NCBI RefSeq assembly: GCF_035917275.1
Contig: NZ_CP108508.1
Location: 5,704,001-5,768,000, forward strand
DNA length: 64,000 nt
Direction: 5' to 3'
Source: Streptomyces sp. NBC_01237
GTDB taxonomy: Bacteria; Actinomycetota; Actinomycetes; Streptomycetales; Streptomycetaceae
Shown here: in pieces, positions 9,962-18,884 of the stretch
Numbering within the stretch: the first letter of the stretch is position 1
Layout of the letters: every line of letters begins with the position of its first letter
Position numbers and translations under genes: made by a program
The notes under the pieces: model-generated
Seen by the model: the letters and a program-made list of their open reading frames with translations, nothing else
The model's database searches: none
Told to the model about the DNA's origin: nothing

Positions 9962-10201
9962 ATGTACGCGACTCAGGCACTGACGCACCTCGTCCCGCTC
10001 GCCGCCGATGAGCTCGACAAGAACAAGGTGACTCCCGGCGTTCTCGGCTTTCTCGTCTTCGCGGCGCTCGCCGTCGGCGTGTGGCTGCTGATGAAGTCGA
10101 TGAACCGGCACATGGGCAAGGTCGACTTCGTCGAGGCACCGGATCCGGACGCCGTTCCGGACGAGGCGGGGGAGAAGGCCGCGGCGGCGCCGCGGAAGTA
10201 G
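9962..10201 (+). CDS. small single-pass membrane protein downstream of mca
   Basis: This 79-residue protein has a short N-terminal region, one transmembrane helix (GVLGFLVFAALAVGVWLLM) and an acidic, Ala-rich tail (EAPDPDAVPDEAGEK). An alternative ATG at 9953 would overlap the mca stop by eight bases. Either way it is likely co-translated with mca. The family is unknown to me; a membrane partner of mycothiol metabolism would be pure inference. Confidence 0.7.
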   Translation: MYATQALTHLVPLAADELDKNKVTPGVLGFLVFAALAVGVWLLMKSMNRHMGKVDFVEAPDPDAVPDEAGEKAAAAPRK

Positions 10202-10334
10202 CCCGCACACACGGACCGCGCGCAAGCGCTCCTGGAGCCGGTCACCGGCCGGCCCGGATCACCGGCCGGGCCCGTCGGCCGGATCATCGGCCCCGGTCGT
10301 CGGCCCTGCTCGTCGGCCGGGCCGGCCGGTCGTA

Positions 10335-10370
10335 CCCGTCCGGAAGCCGGTGTCCCGGCTTCCGGACGGG
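10335..10370. terminator. 16-bp stem terminator between convergent genes
   Basis: A perfect 16-bp stem (10335-10350 with 10355-10370) has a TGTC loop. It sits between the small membrane protein and the STAND gene. The preceding 10202-10334 is a series of short CCGGCC/GGCCGG inverted repeats with no coding signal. Confidence 0.85.
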
Positions 10371-10442
10371 CCCGACCACCTGAACGGCCGGTGACCGGCC
10401 AACGCGCCGGTCCCGTGCCGCCCGGCCGCCGTGGCGCCCTTC

Positions 10443-13400
10443 CTACGGCTCCGCCGTCACCCGGACCCCCATGAGCTCCCGCGCGTCGCGGTCCGGCGTC
10501 AGGCCCAGGCGCCACGCCTGCCAGCCCTCGTCCAGGTCGACGCCCCGGTCCAGCACACCCGCGTACGCCCGTGCGCAATCCGCCAGCTTGCTGTCACGCG
10601 CGGGGTGCCCGGCGGCGATCAGGTCCGCCAGTTCCTGCTGGGCCACCGCCGTACCCACCTCGCTGCCGCCCGGGGAGGCGTACGGCAGCAGCGTGCAGCG
10701 CAGGAAGCGGGCCCAGTCGCCGCCGCGTTCGTCCCCGTACGAGGCGAACAGCCCGACCGCCTCGCCGCACAGCTCCAGCGCCTGGGCCGCCCGGCCGTTG
10801 CCCGCGTCCACCAGAGTCAGCTCCAGGCAGGTCCACGCCTCCCCGTGCGCCACCCCGATGCGCCGGAAGTCCGCCCGTGAGTCCATCAGGAGCTGACGGG
10901 CGAAGCCGGAGTTGCGCAGGTTCCCGGTCCGGGCCGCCCCCTGGTCCCGGGTGACCCGGCCCGAGTGGTGCCTGGCGCACGCCAGCCCGTACACGTCCCG
11001 CATCCGGGAGAACATCGTGCGCGCCCGCTCCAGCTCCCGTACCGCCTGATCGGTGTCGCCGTCCTCCTCCAGTGCCTGGCCCAGGTAGTACCGCGTCCAC
11101 GCCTCGCCACGCGCGTCCTCGTTGTCCCGGTGGCGGGCCAGCGCGCCGCGCAGCTCCTCCACCGCGCGGACCGGGTCGCCGTCCAGCAGCCGGGCACGGG
11201 CCAGCTGGGTCAGGGCCCAGGCCTCGCCCCGCTCGTCCCTGGTGCGTCCGTACAGCTCCAGCGCGGTGTTCAGAGCCTCCTCGGCCGCGCCCACCTCGCC
11301 GGTCCGCAGCCGGACCTGGCCCAGCTGGAACCGCGTCCACGCCTCGCCGTGCAGGGACTCGCCCTCCCGGTGCAGCGCCAGTGCGGTGTCCAGCAGCGTC
11401 AGTGCCTCGGACAGATTGGCCCGGTCGCGTTCGACGGCGGCCAGCGCGTGCAGGGTCCAGGCACGGTCCTCGGCCTGCTCGTCGGAGGACTGGAGGGCGA
11501 GCGCCTCGCGCAGCCGTACGGAGGCTTCCGTGAGGTTGCCCTGATGGTGCAGCGTGATCCCGAGCGAGCACAGCGCCAGCGCCGCCCCGGCGTCGTGGTG
11601 CGCCTCACGGTAGAGGCCGACGACCGAGGAGAGCGTGGTGCGGGCCTTGTCCAGCTCGCCGAGCTGCCGGGCCGCGATGCCGGTGCGCCACTGGACGGAC
11701 CGCTCCAGCAGACCCTTGTCGACGGCCTGGGTCAGCTCGCTGATCTCACCCAGCCGGTAGAGGTCACCGCGCAGCAGGCAGTAGTCGCACAGCGCGCCCA
11801 GCAGATGGAGCACGGCCCCCTGGTCCACCCCCTCCGCGTGCCGCAGCGCCGAGGTGATGAAACTCGACTCCTCGTCCAGCCAGCGCAGGGCCGCGTCCAG
11901 GGAGGTGAAGCCGTGCGGGCCGAACTGCCCGGCACGGGTGGACATCTTGCCGTCGACCATCCGGATCACGGCGTCGGCGAGCTCCGCGTAGTTCGTCAGG
12001 AGCCGTTCCTGCGCGGCGGTGCGCTCGGCCGGCTCCTCCTCGTCCAGCAGCCGGGCCAGGGCGAAGGCCCGGACGAGATCGTGCAGCCGGTAGCGCGAAC
12101 CGCGTACATGGGTCAGCAGCCCGGCCCGCGTCAGTGCGGTCAGCAGCCGCCCCGCCTCCTGCTCGTCGGCGGCGAGCAGCGCCGCCGCCGCTGCCGCGCC
12201 GAGGCTCGCGCGCCCGGCCAGCGCGAGCCGCCGCAGCAGCCGCCTGGCCTGCTCGGACTGATCGTCGTAGCGCAGCCGCAGGGCCCGCTCCACCGGCCCC
12301 GCCGGACCCCGCGCGCCCGGGTCGGCGGCCAAGTCGGAGGCGAGCGCGGCGCGGGTGCGCGAGCCGAGGGCGGAGCCCGCGACCCGCAGCGCCAGCGGCA
12401 GCCCGCCGCACAGCTCGACGACGGCGTCGGTGGACGGGTAGTCGTACGGCCCGGCCTCCTCGTCCTGGGCGCTCTCGCGCAGCAGCTCCTCGGCGCCCGC
12501 CGCGTCGAGCCCGCCGACCGGCAGCTGGTGCACCCAGGCGGGGGTGTCCGCGGGCAGGTCCAGGGGTTCGCGGGCGGTGACGAGCACCAGGCTGTCGGAG
12601 CGCTCGGGGATCAGCGTGCGGACCTGACCGGCGTCGGTCGCGTCGTCCAGGATGATCGTCACGGGCATCCCGGTGAGGTGCTGGCGGTACAGCACGCCGA
12701 GCCGCCGCAACTGCTGGTCGATCGCGCCCGGCTCCCCGGCTCCCTGCTCCCCGGTGCCGCGCTCTCCGGCGCCCGGCTCCCCGGCGCCCGGTACCGCCCG
12801 GCCGGCGGAGGACCCGTCCCGGAACAGCAGCTGCTCGCGGGGTGCGCCCAGCCGGTTGAGCAGGTGCAGCAGCGCGTCGCGGGTGGGCAGCGGACTCTCC
12901 CCGGCGACATCGCCGCGCAGGTCGACGACGCATGCACCCCGGAACTGGTCCTTGAGCGCGTGCGCGGCGCGTACCGCGAGGGTGGTGCGCCCGGCGCCCG
13001 GCTCGCCGTGCAGGACGACGACGGTCGGCCTGGTCTCCGCCGACGCACGCGCCGCGTGCACCCACTGGGCGATCCGGGCCAGCTCGGCGCGGCGTCCGGC
13101 GAACGGGCCCTCGGCGGCGGGCAGATGGCCGAAGGACTGCTCCAGGAGCGCACGCTGACGGGCGGCCGCGCTGCGGTCCCGGCCGCGCAGTCCCCCTCCG
13201 GCCGGGGCGGTGCCGCTCCCCTCCGGGCGGCGGGCGGATCTGTGGTGGACGCGGGCGGTGGCGGTGGCGGCGTGCATCCACCGCTGCTGGTCGAGGTACG
13301 GGCGGATGCCCCGTATCTCCAGCGCCGCCAGCCAGTCGAGCCGCAGCTGTTCGGGGCCGCCGGGCCGGTCAGGCGCACCGGCCCCGGAGCGGGCGGCGGG

Positions 13401-13790
13401 CCGGTGGGACGTGGTCACCCTGGCCACGGTCGCGGCGGCCCCGGCCACCGCGACGACGGCGCCCGCGCCGAGGGCGAGTCCGGTCGCCGTGCCCAGCGCC
13501 AGGTCCGCCCCGAACGCCGCGGTGGCGGCGACTCCCGTCACCAGCAGAGGTGTTCCGAGTGTGGCCCTGCTGAACCGCTGCGACAGCGGCGGTCGTTCCG
13601 CCTCCGCCGCTTCGAGCGCCCGCGTGTACGCGGCGTACTCCTCGCCCGCGCTCGCCGCCATGGTGTCGAGCGCGGTGCGCGCCCGCGCCATCAGCGCACC
13701 GGAGTCCGCCCGCCCGCCGGCGCGCCGGGCCTCCTCCTCCACGGCGCGCACCAACAGCCGTTCGGCTTCCGCCCGATGGCTGTCCCGCAT
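10443..13790 (-). CDS. STAND-class NB-ARC ATPase with membrane segment and TPR repeats
   Basis: The 1115-residue protein begins with a helical segment (1-75), then two hydrophobic stretches (about 78-125) and a linker. An NB-ARC module follows: P-loop GEPGAGRTT (Arg268 where Lys is usual), Walker B TIILDDATD and CGGLPLALRVAG. A winged-helix-like region and about ten TPR units (roughly 600-1060) follow; many units end in a shared GEAWTR/GEAWAL-type signature. STAND proteins couple nucleotide state to oligomerisation, and the TPRs usually sense a partner. There is no SARP DNA-binding domain, so it is not an AfsR-type activator. A Gly/Glu-rich insert (GAGEP repeats) lies between P-loop and Walker B. 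GGAGG precedes the ATG at 13790 closely. It stands alone, with no effector gene beside it. Confidence 0.85.
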   Translation of the reverse strand: MRDSHRAEAERLLVRAVEEEARRAGGRADSGALMARARTALDTMAASAGEEYAAYTRALEAAEAERPPLSQRFSRATLGTPLLVTGVAATAAFGADLALGTATGLALGAGAVVAVAGAAATVARVTTSHRPAARSGAGAPDRPGGPEQLRLDWLAALEIRGIRPYLDQQRWMHAATATARVHHRSARRPEGSGTAPAGGGLRGRDRSAAARQRALLEQSFGHLPAAEGPFAGRRAELARIAQWVHAARASAETRPTVVVLHGEPGAGRTTLAVRAAHALKDQFRGACVVDLRGDVAGESPLPTRDALLHLLNRLGAPREQLLFRDGSSAGRAVPGAGEPGAGERGTGEQGAGEPGAIDQQLRRLGVLYRQHLTGMPVTIILDDATDAGQVRTLIPERSDSLVLVTAREPLDLPADTPAWVHQLPVGGLDAAGAEELLRESAQDEEAGPYDYPSTDAVVELCGGLPLALRVAGSALGSRTRAALASDLAADPGARGPAGPVERALRLRYDDQSEQARRLLRRLALAGRASLGAAAAAALLAADEQEAGRLLTALTRAGLLTHVRGSRYRLHDLVRAFALARLLDEEEPAERTAAQERLLTNYAELADAVIRMVDGKMSTRAGQFGPHGFTSLDAALRWLDEESSFITSALRHAEGVDQGAVLHLLGALCDYCLLRGDLYRLGEISELTQAVDKGLLERSVQWRTGIAARQLGELDKARTTLSSVVGLYREAHHDAGAALALCSLGITLHHQGNLTEASVRLREALALQSSDEQAEDRAWTLHALAAVERDRANLSEALTLLDTALALHREGESLHGEAWTRFQLGQVRLRTGEVGAAEEALNTALELYGRTRDERGEAWALTQLARARLLDGDPVRAVEELRGALARHRDNEDARGEAWTRYYLGQALEEDGDTDQAVRELERARTMFSRMRDVYGLACARHHSGRVTRDQGAARTGNLRNSGFARQLLMDSRADFRRIGVAHGEAWTCLELTLVDAGNGRAAQALELCGEAVGLFASYGDERGGDWARFLRCTLLPYASPGGSEVGTAVAQQELADLIAAGHPARDSKLADCARAYAGVLDRGVDLDEGWQAWRLGLTPDRDARELMGVRVTAEP
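12728..12792 (-). repeat. 15-bp tandem repeats encoding GAGEP-type units inside the STAND gene
   Basis: About four in-frame 15-bp units encode GAGEP-GAGER-GTGEQ-GAGEP. They lie between the P-loop and Walker B strands. Being a multiple of three they keep frame, and they look like a slippage-prone disordered loop within an otherwise ordered ATPase. Confidence 0.7.
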
Positions 13791-13892
13791 GTGTGTCCCC
13801 CTCCGAGAGTCCCGGCCTGTCGCGCCAAGTGTCCTGCGCGGGCCCGGTGAGGTCCATCGGTTCGCCCCCGCCCCGCGGCCGTGGTGCGGTGC

Positions 13893-13982
13893 GACCGGCC
13901 CCCGAAGGGCGATGCGCACTCGGCCGGGGGTGTCGAGCGCACCGGGCCCCGAAGGGCGATCGCACTCGGCCGGGAGGTGTCG
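13893..13982. repeat. two 42-bp direct repeats upstream of the STAND gene
   Basis: The 334-base gap 13791-14124 has no convincing gene. It holds two near-identical copies (about 13893-13935 and 13941-13982) of a unit carrying CCCCGAAGGGCGAT and CGCACTCGGCCGGG, and the start of a third (ACCGGGCCCG). Each contains a CCCCGAAGGG mini-hairpin. A less GC-rich stretch (TTAATGAAAGACGAAAGAAAAG, about 14013-14034) precedes the 14125 gene and may hold its promoter. Confidence 0.6.
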
Positions 13983-14080
13983 TACGCACCGGGCCCGCCC
14001 GTACCTCCCGTCTTAATGAAAGACGAAAGAAAAGTCCGGTCGGAGATATTGACCGTGCACGCGGCGGCGGGCAAGGTTCC

Positions 14081-14094
14081 GGAGAGCGCTCTCC
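14081..14094 (+). promoter_or_regulatory. LacI-type operator-like palindrome
   Basis: GGAGAGCGCTCTCC is a perfect 14-bp palindrome 31 bases upstream of the discoidin gene start. It closely resembles the GGGAGCGCTCCC boxes bound by Streptomyces LacI regulators of glucoside genes such as CebR. A LacI gene lies at 26300-27319, so it is a candidate target of that regulator. Confidence 0.5.
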
Positions 14095-14124
14095 CGTTTC
14101 GGTTTCGTTTCAAGGAGCCCCTTC

Positions 14125-16347
14125 ATGGCCGTAGTTGGCAGACCCGTGGCCGCATCGCCACCGCAGGACCCGTGGAGCACGAAGAGTCCGTGGAGCTCCA
14201 GGAGGACCGCCCGGCGAGGCGTCGCCGGCGCCGTCGTCGGCACCCTGGTCGCAGCCCTCCTGGCGCTCACCCCCGCCGTCACGGCCCAGGCGGCGCCCGC
14301 ACTCCTCTCGCGGGGCAAGCCGGTGACGGCCTCCAGCCAGGAGAACTACGGCACCCCCGCCACCGGAGCCGTCGACGGCGACAACGGCACCCGCTGGTCC
14401 AGCGGCAGCTCCGACCCGCAGTGGATCCAGGTGGACCTCGGTTCCCCCGCCGCGATCGGGAAGGTCGAACTGCACTGGGAGGCCGCCTACGCGAAGGGAT
14501 ACCGCATCGAGCTGTCGGGCAACGGCACCGACTGGTCGACGGCCTACTCGACGACCACCGGCGCGGGCGGCGTCGAGACCCTCGACATCTCGGGCACGGC
14601 GCGCTACGTCCGGCTGTTCGGCACCGCCCGTGCCACCGGATACGGCTACTCACTCTGGGAGTTCAAGGTCTTCGGGGCCGCCGACTCCTCCGGACCGCCC
14701 ATCGAGGGCGGAGGCGACCTCGGCCCGAACGTGCACATCATGGACCCGTCCACACCCGGCATCCAGGCCAAGCTCGACCAGGTCTTCAAGGAGCAGGAGT
14801 CGGCCCAGTTCGGCAGCGGAAGGCACGCGTTCCTCTTCAAACCGGGCACGTACAGCAACCTCAACGCCCAGATCGGCTTCTACACCTCGATCGCCGGGCT
14901 CGGCCTGAAGCCGGACGACACCACCTTCAACGGTGATGTGACCGTCGACGCCGGGTGGTTCAACGGCAACGCCACCCAGAACTTCTGGCGGTCGGCGGAG
15001 AACCTGGCGCTCAAGCCGGTCAACGGCACCAACCGGTGGGCCGTCTCCCAGGCCGCCTCCTTCCGGCGGATGCACGTCAAGGGCGGGCTCAACCTCGCTC
15101 CCGACGGATACGGCTGGGCCAGCGGCGGCTACATCGCCGACAGCAAGATCGACGGCACCGTCGGACCGTACTCGCAGCAGCAGTGGTACACCCGGGACAG
15201 CACGATCGGCGGCTGGACCAACGGCGTCTGGAACATGACGTTCTCCGGCGTCGAGGGCGCTCCGGCGAACGGTTTCCCCGAGCCGCGTTACACGACGCTG
15301 GACACGACGCCGATCTCCCGTGAGAAGCCGTTCCTGTACCTGGACGGCAATGAGTACAAGGTGTTCACCCCCGCCAAGCGGACCAACGCACGGGGCACCA
15401 CCTGGGCCAACGGCACGCCGCAGGGCCGGTCGATCCCGCTGAGCCAGTTCTACGTGGTCAAGCCCGGCGCCACCGCCACGACCATCAACGCCGCCCTGGC
15501 GCAGGGCCTGAACCTGCTCTTCACTCCGGGCATCTACCACGTCGACCGGACCATCAACGTGAACCGGGCCGACACCGTCGTGCTCGGTCTCGGTCTCGCC
15601 ACGGTCATCCCCGACAACGGCGTGACCGCGATGAAGGTCGCCGACGTGGACGGAGTGAAGCTCGCGGGCTTCCTCATCGACGCCGGACCGGTCAACTCCC
15701 CGACGCTGCTGGAGATCGGCGGGAGCGGCTCCTCCACCGACCACGCGGCCAACCCCACCACCGTCCAGGACGTATACATCCGGGTCGGCGGGGCGGGCGC
15801 CGGAAAGGCCACCACCAGCATGGTCGTCAACAGCGACGACGTGATCGTCGACCACACCTGGGTGTGGCGCGCGGACCACGGCGAGGGCGTCGGCTGGGAG
15901 ACCAACCGGGCCGACTACGGCGTCCGTGTCAACGGTGACGACGTCCTGGCCACCGGCCTGTTCGTCGAGCACTTCAACAAGTACGACGTCGAGTGGTACG
16001 GCGAGCGCGGCCGGACGATCTTCTACCAGAACGAGAAGGCGTACGACGCCCCCGACCAGGCCGCCATCCAGAACGGCGGCACCAAGGGCTACGCGGCCTA
16101 CCGGGTCGACGACTCGGTCAACACCCACGAGGGGTGGGGCATGGGCAGCTACTGCAACTACAACGTCGACCCGACCATCCGTCAGGACCACGGCTTCAAG
16201 GCCCCGGTGAAGCCCGGCGTGAAGTTCCACAGCCTGCTGACGGTCTCGCTCGGCGGCAACGGCCACTACGACCACGTCATCAACGACACGGGTTCCCCCA
16301 CCTCGGGGACCGCGACGGTTCCCTCCACGGTCGTCTCCTACCCCTGA
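14125..16347 (+). CDS. secreted discoidin-domain protein with duplicated beta-helix-like region
   Basis: The 740-residue product has a long N-terminal signal (hydrophobic core VAGAVVGTLVAALLAL after SRRTARR, cleavage near AQAA). An F5/8-type C (discoidin) domain spans about 57-190 with the hallmarks DGDNGTRWSS, WIQVDLGSP and YGYSLWEFKVFG. The remaining 540 residues look like a right-handed beta-helix in two related halves: FLFKPGTY with GLGLKPDD recurs as LLFTPGIY with GLGLATVIPD. That resembles the twin-helix fold of GH55-type beta-1,3-glucanases and other polysaccharidases, but I cannot place the family or its catalytic residues. Some databases label such proteins adenylyl cyclase or coagulation factor, which looks wrong. 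AAGGAG lies seven bases before the ATG. Confidence 0.85.
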   Translation: MAVVGRPVAASPPQDPWSTKSPWSSRRTARRGVAGAVVGTLVAALLALTPAVTAQAAPALLSRGKPVTASSQENYGTPATGAVDGDNGTRWSSGSSDPQWIQVDLGSPAAIGKVELHWEAAYAKGYRIELSGNGTDWSTAYSTTTGAGGVETLDISGTARYVRLFGTARATGYGYSLWEFKVFGAADSSGPPIEGGGDLGPNVHIMDPSTPGIQAKLDQVFKEQESAQFGSGRHAFLFKPGTYSNLNAQIGFYTSIAGLGLKPDDTTFNGDVTVDAGWFNGNATQNFWRSAENLALKPVNGTNRWAVSQAASFRRMHVKGGLNLAPDGYGWASGGYIADSKIDGTVGPYSQQQWYTRDSTIGGWTNGVWNMTFSGVEGAPANGFPEPRYTTLDTTPISREKPFLYLDGNEYKVFTPAKRTNARGTTWANGTPQGRSIPLSQFYVVKPGATATTINAALAQGLNLLFTPGIYHVDRTINVNRADTVVLGLGLATVIPDNGVTAMKVADVDGVKLAGFLIDAGPVNSPTLLEIGGSGSSTDHAANPTTVQDVYIRVGGAGAGKATTSMVVNSDDVIVDHTWVWRADHGEGVGWETNRADYGVRVNGDDVLATGLFVEHFNKYDVEWYGERGRTIFYQNEKAYDAPDQAAIQNGGTKGYAAYRVDDSVNTHEGWGMGSYCNYNVDPTIRQDHGFKAPVKPGVKFHSLLTVSLGGNGHYDHVINDTGSPTSGTATVPSTVVSYP

Positions 16348-16359
16348 CCTCCCGCAGCT

Positions 16360-16440
16360 CCGGCCGCCGGTCCAGCTGACGGCGGCCGGCCCGAACCCCC
16401 CTCCGGCCGGACCGATCCCCGCCGTCCGGACCGGAGGGGG
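16360..16440 (+). terminator. two consecutive hairpins after the discoidin/beta-helix gene
   Basis: A 10-bp stem (16360-16369 with 16380-16389) is followed by a second 10-bp stem (16397-16406 with 16431-16440). They end transcription of the 14125 gene or separate it from the next one. Confidence 0.7.
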
Positions 16441-16522
16441 AGCACCCTTTGGTGCGTCACCAGGACGGCCGCCCCCCACGGGTGTGCCGACAGGCCCTCC
16501 ATGCCGACGGGGCCGGGTTTCC

Positions 16523-16536
16523 GGGAGAGCGCCCCC
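16523..16536 (+). promoter_or_regulatory. degenerate second copy of the LacI-type box
   Basis: GGGAGAGCGCCCCC lies 36 bases before the GTG at 16573 and shares the GGAGAGCGC half with the perfect palindrome at 14081-14094. The distance to the start is similar. The right half diverges, so this is only a candidate. Confidence 0.3.
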
Positions 16537-16572
16537 GGCCCCCGTCCGGCACCGAAACCGCCAGGAGCAGAC

Positions 16573-18825
16573 GTGTCCAGACCCCCCTCACGATCCCCAC
16601 AGCCGTCGCAGCCGTCGCAGCCGTCACGGTCATCGAGCACCGCACCGCCGCCACTTCTTCCACCCTCCTCACGGACCACCTCGGTCCGCCGCCGTGTCGG
16701 TGTGTCCCTGCTCGCGCTCGGCGCCCTCGCGGCCTCCTCGCTCGGCTTCGCCGCCGCGCCCCCGGCCCAGGCCGCCGAAGCCCTGCTGTCGCAGGGCAAG
16801 CAGGCCACCGCTTCCTCCTCGGAGGGCGAAGCCTTCGCCGCGAAGGCCGCCTTCGACGGCGATACGACCGGCACCCGCTGGTCCAGCGCGCGCAACGACA
16901 ACGAATGGATCCAGGTCGACCTCGGCCGGAGCGGCGGTCTCAGCCGCGCCGTACTGACCTGGGAGGCGGCCTACGCGAAGAACTACGAGATCCAGGCGTC
17001 CGACAACGGGACCGACTGGCGCACCGTGAAGGCCGTCACCGGCAGCGACGGCGGCACGGACGAGGTCGCGCTCTCCGGCTCCGGCCGCTATGTGCGGATG
17101 CAGGGCGTCGCACGCTCCGGCGGATACGGCTACTCGCTGTGGGAGTTCCAGGTCTACGGCGACGGCGGCCCCCCGCCCGCCGCCGGCGGCGCCGTACGCG
17201 TGGCCGGTTCACAGGGAAACTGGCAGCTCACCGTGGACGGACGCCCGTACACGGTCAAGGGGCTCACCTGGGGGCCGTCCGTCGCGGACGCCCCGAAGTA
17301 CCTGCCCGACGTCGCGTCGATGGGCGTCAACACGATCCGTACCTGGGGCACCGACGCCTCCACCAAGCCGCTGCTGGACAGCGCGGCGGCCAACGGTCTC
17401 CGCGTCGTCAACGGTTTCTGGCTCCAGCCCGGCGGCGGCCCCGGATCGGGCGGCTGCGTCAACTACGTCACCGACACGACGTACAAGAACAGCATGCTCA
17501 CCGAGTTCGCGAAGTGGGTGGACGCCTACAGGAGCCACCCCGCCACCCTGATGTGGAACGTCGGCAACGAGTCGGTGCTCGGGCTCCAGAACTGTTACAG
17601 CGGTACGGAGCTGGAGGCGCAGCGCAACGCGTACACGAGCTTCGTCAACGACGTGGCGAAGAAGATCCACGGCATCGACCCGGACCACCCCGTCACCTCG
17701 ACCGACGCCTGGACCGGCGCCTGGCCGTACTACAAGCGCAATGCCCCCGACCTCGATCTGTACTCGATGAACTCCTACGGGGACATCTGCGGGGTGCGGC
17801 AGGACTGGATCGACGGGGGCTACACCAAGCCCTACCTGATCACCGAGGGCGGCCCGGCCGGTGAGTGGGAGGTGCCCGACGACGCCAACGGTGTGCCCGA
17901 CGAGCAGACCGACGTACAGAAGGCCGAGGGGTACACCGAGGCGTGGAACTGCGTCACCGGTCACCAGGGCGTGGCCCTGGGCGCCACCCTCTTCCACTAC
18001 GGGACCGAGCACGACTTCGGCGGTGTCTGGTTCAATCTGCTGCCGGACGGGCTGAAGCGGCTGTCGTACTACGCCGTCAAGAAGGCGTACGGGGGATCGA
18101 CGGCCGGCGACAACACCCCGCCGGTGATCCGGGACATGACGGTCACCCCGGCCTCGGCGGCCCCGGCGGGCGGTGAGTTCACCGTGCGTGCGGGTATCAC
18201 CGACCCGGACGGCGACCGGATCACGTCCAAGATCTTCCTGAGCGGCAACTACGCCAACGGCGACAAGCGACTCGTCGAGGCCCGGTGGCGTTCCACGGGC
18301 GACGGCACGTTCGCCGTCACGGCGCCGGAGAAGCTCGGCGTGTGGAAGGTGTACATCCAGGCCGAGGACGGGCACGGCAACGCCGGTATCGAGACCAAGT
18401 CGGTCAAGGTCGTCGCACCGCCCGTCGACGGTACCAACGTCGCACTGAACAAGCCGGCCACCGCCTCGTCCGCCCAGGCCTCGTACGGCGACTGCCCGTG
18501 CCCGGCGGCCAACGCGACGGACGGAAAGCCCGAGACGCGCTGGGCGAGCGACTGGAGCGATCCGCAGTGGATCCAGGTCGACCTCGGAGCCCCCACGGCC
18601 TTCCGCAAGCTCCAGCTGGTCTGGAACGCCGCCTACGCCACGTCGTACGAGGTCCAGGTCTCGAACGACGGCACCACCTGGCGCACCGTCCACACCACCA
18701 CCACGGGCAACGGGGACATCGACACCCTCGATGTCGCCGGGACAGCACGCCATGTGCGCCTCCAGCTGAAGGCCCGCGGCACCGGCTGGGGTTACTCCCT
18801 GCACGAGTTCGGCGTCTACAGCTGA
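16573..18825 (+). CDS. secreted glycoside hydrolase (clan GH-A-like) with two discoidin domains
   Basis: The 750-residue product starts at GTG 16573 (AGGAG six bases upstream). A Ser/Pro/Gln-rich leader and a signal peptide (VGVSLLALGALAASSLGFAAA) are followed by a discoidin domain (about 46-180). A TIM-barrel-type hydrolase domain (about 190-510) has likely acid/base Glu333 in WNVGNESVLG and nucleophile Glu425 in LITEGGPAGEW. An Ig-like domain (about 515-615) and a second discoidin domain ending YSLHEFGVYS complete it. The catalytic layout fits GH2/GH5-related clan GH-A enzymes; the substrate is probably a beta-glucan, by context. Its discoidin domains closely resemble the one in the preceding gene, so the two enzymes probably bind the same polymer. 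Confidence 0.87.
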   Translation: MSRPPSRSPQPSQPSQPSRSSSTAPPPLLPPSSRTTSVRRRVGVSLLALGALAASSLGFAAAPPAQAAEALLSQGKQATASSSEGEAFAAKAAFDGDTTGTRWSSARNDNEWIQVDLGRSGGLSRAVLTWEAAYAKNYEIQASDNGTDWRTVKAVTGSDGGTDEVALSGSGRYVRMQGVARSGGYGYSLWEFQVYGDGGPPPAAGGAVRVAGSQGNWQLTVDGRPYTVKGLTWGPSVADAPKYLPDVASMGVNTIRTWGTDASTKPLLDSAAANGLRVVNGFWLQPGGGPGSGGCVNYVTDTTYKNSMLTEFAKWVDAYRSHPATLMWNVGNESVLGLQNCYSGTELEAQRNAYTSFVNDVAKKIHGIDPDHPVTSTDAWTGAWPYYKRNAPDLDLYSMNSYGDICGVRQDWIDGGYTKPYLITEGGPAGEWEVPDDANGVPDEQTDVQKAEGYTEAWNCVTGHQGVALGATLFHYGTEHDFGGVWFNLLPDGLKRLSYYAVKKAYGGSTAGDNTPPVIRDMTVTPASAAPAGGEFTVRAGITDPDGDRITSKIFLSGNYANGDKRLVEARWRSTGDGTFAVTAPEKLGVWKVYIQAEDGHGNAGIETKSVKVVAPPVDGTNVALNKPATASSAQASYGDCPCPAANATDGKPETRWASDWSDPQWIQVDLGAPTAFRKLQLVWNAAYATSYEVQVSNDGTTWRTVHTTTTGNGDIDTLDVAGTARHVRLQLKARGTGWGYSLHEFGVYS

Positions 18826-18884
18826 TCACGGCCGCACCGGCCGGCACCGACCCGCACCACCCCCACCGAAAAGGCAGGAGAACC

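Noticed and set aside
10443..13790. Antiphage (Avs-like) defence system
   Set aside because: The STAND/TPR layout alone is not enough; there is no nuclease, TIR or other effector domain and no defence gene nearby.
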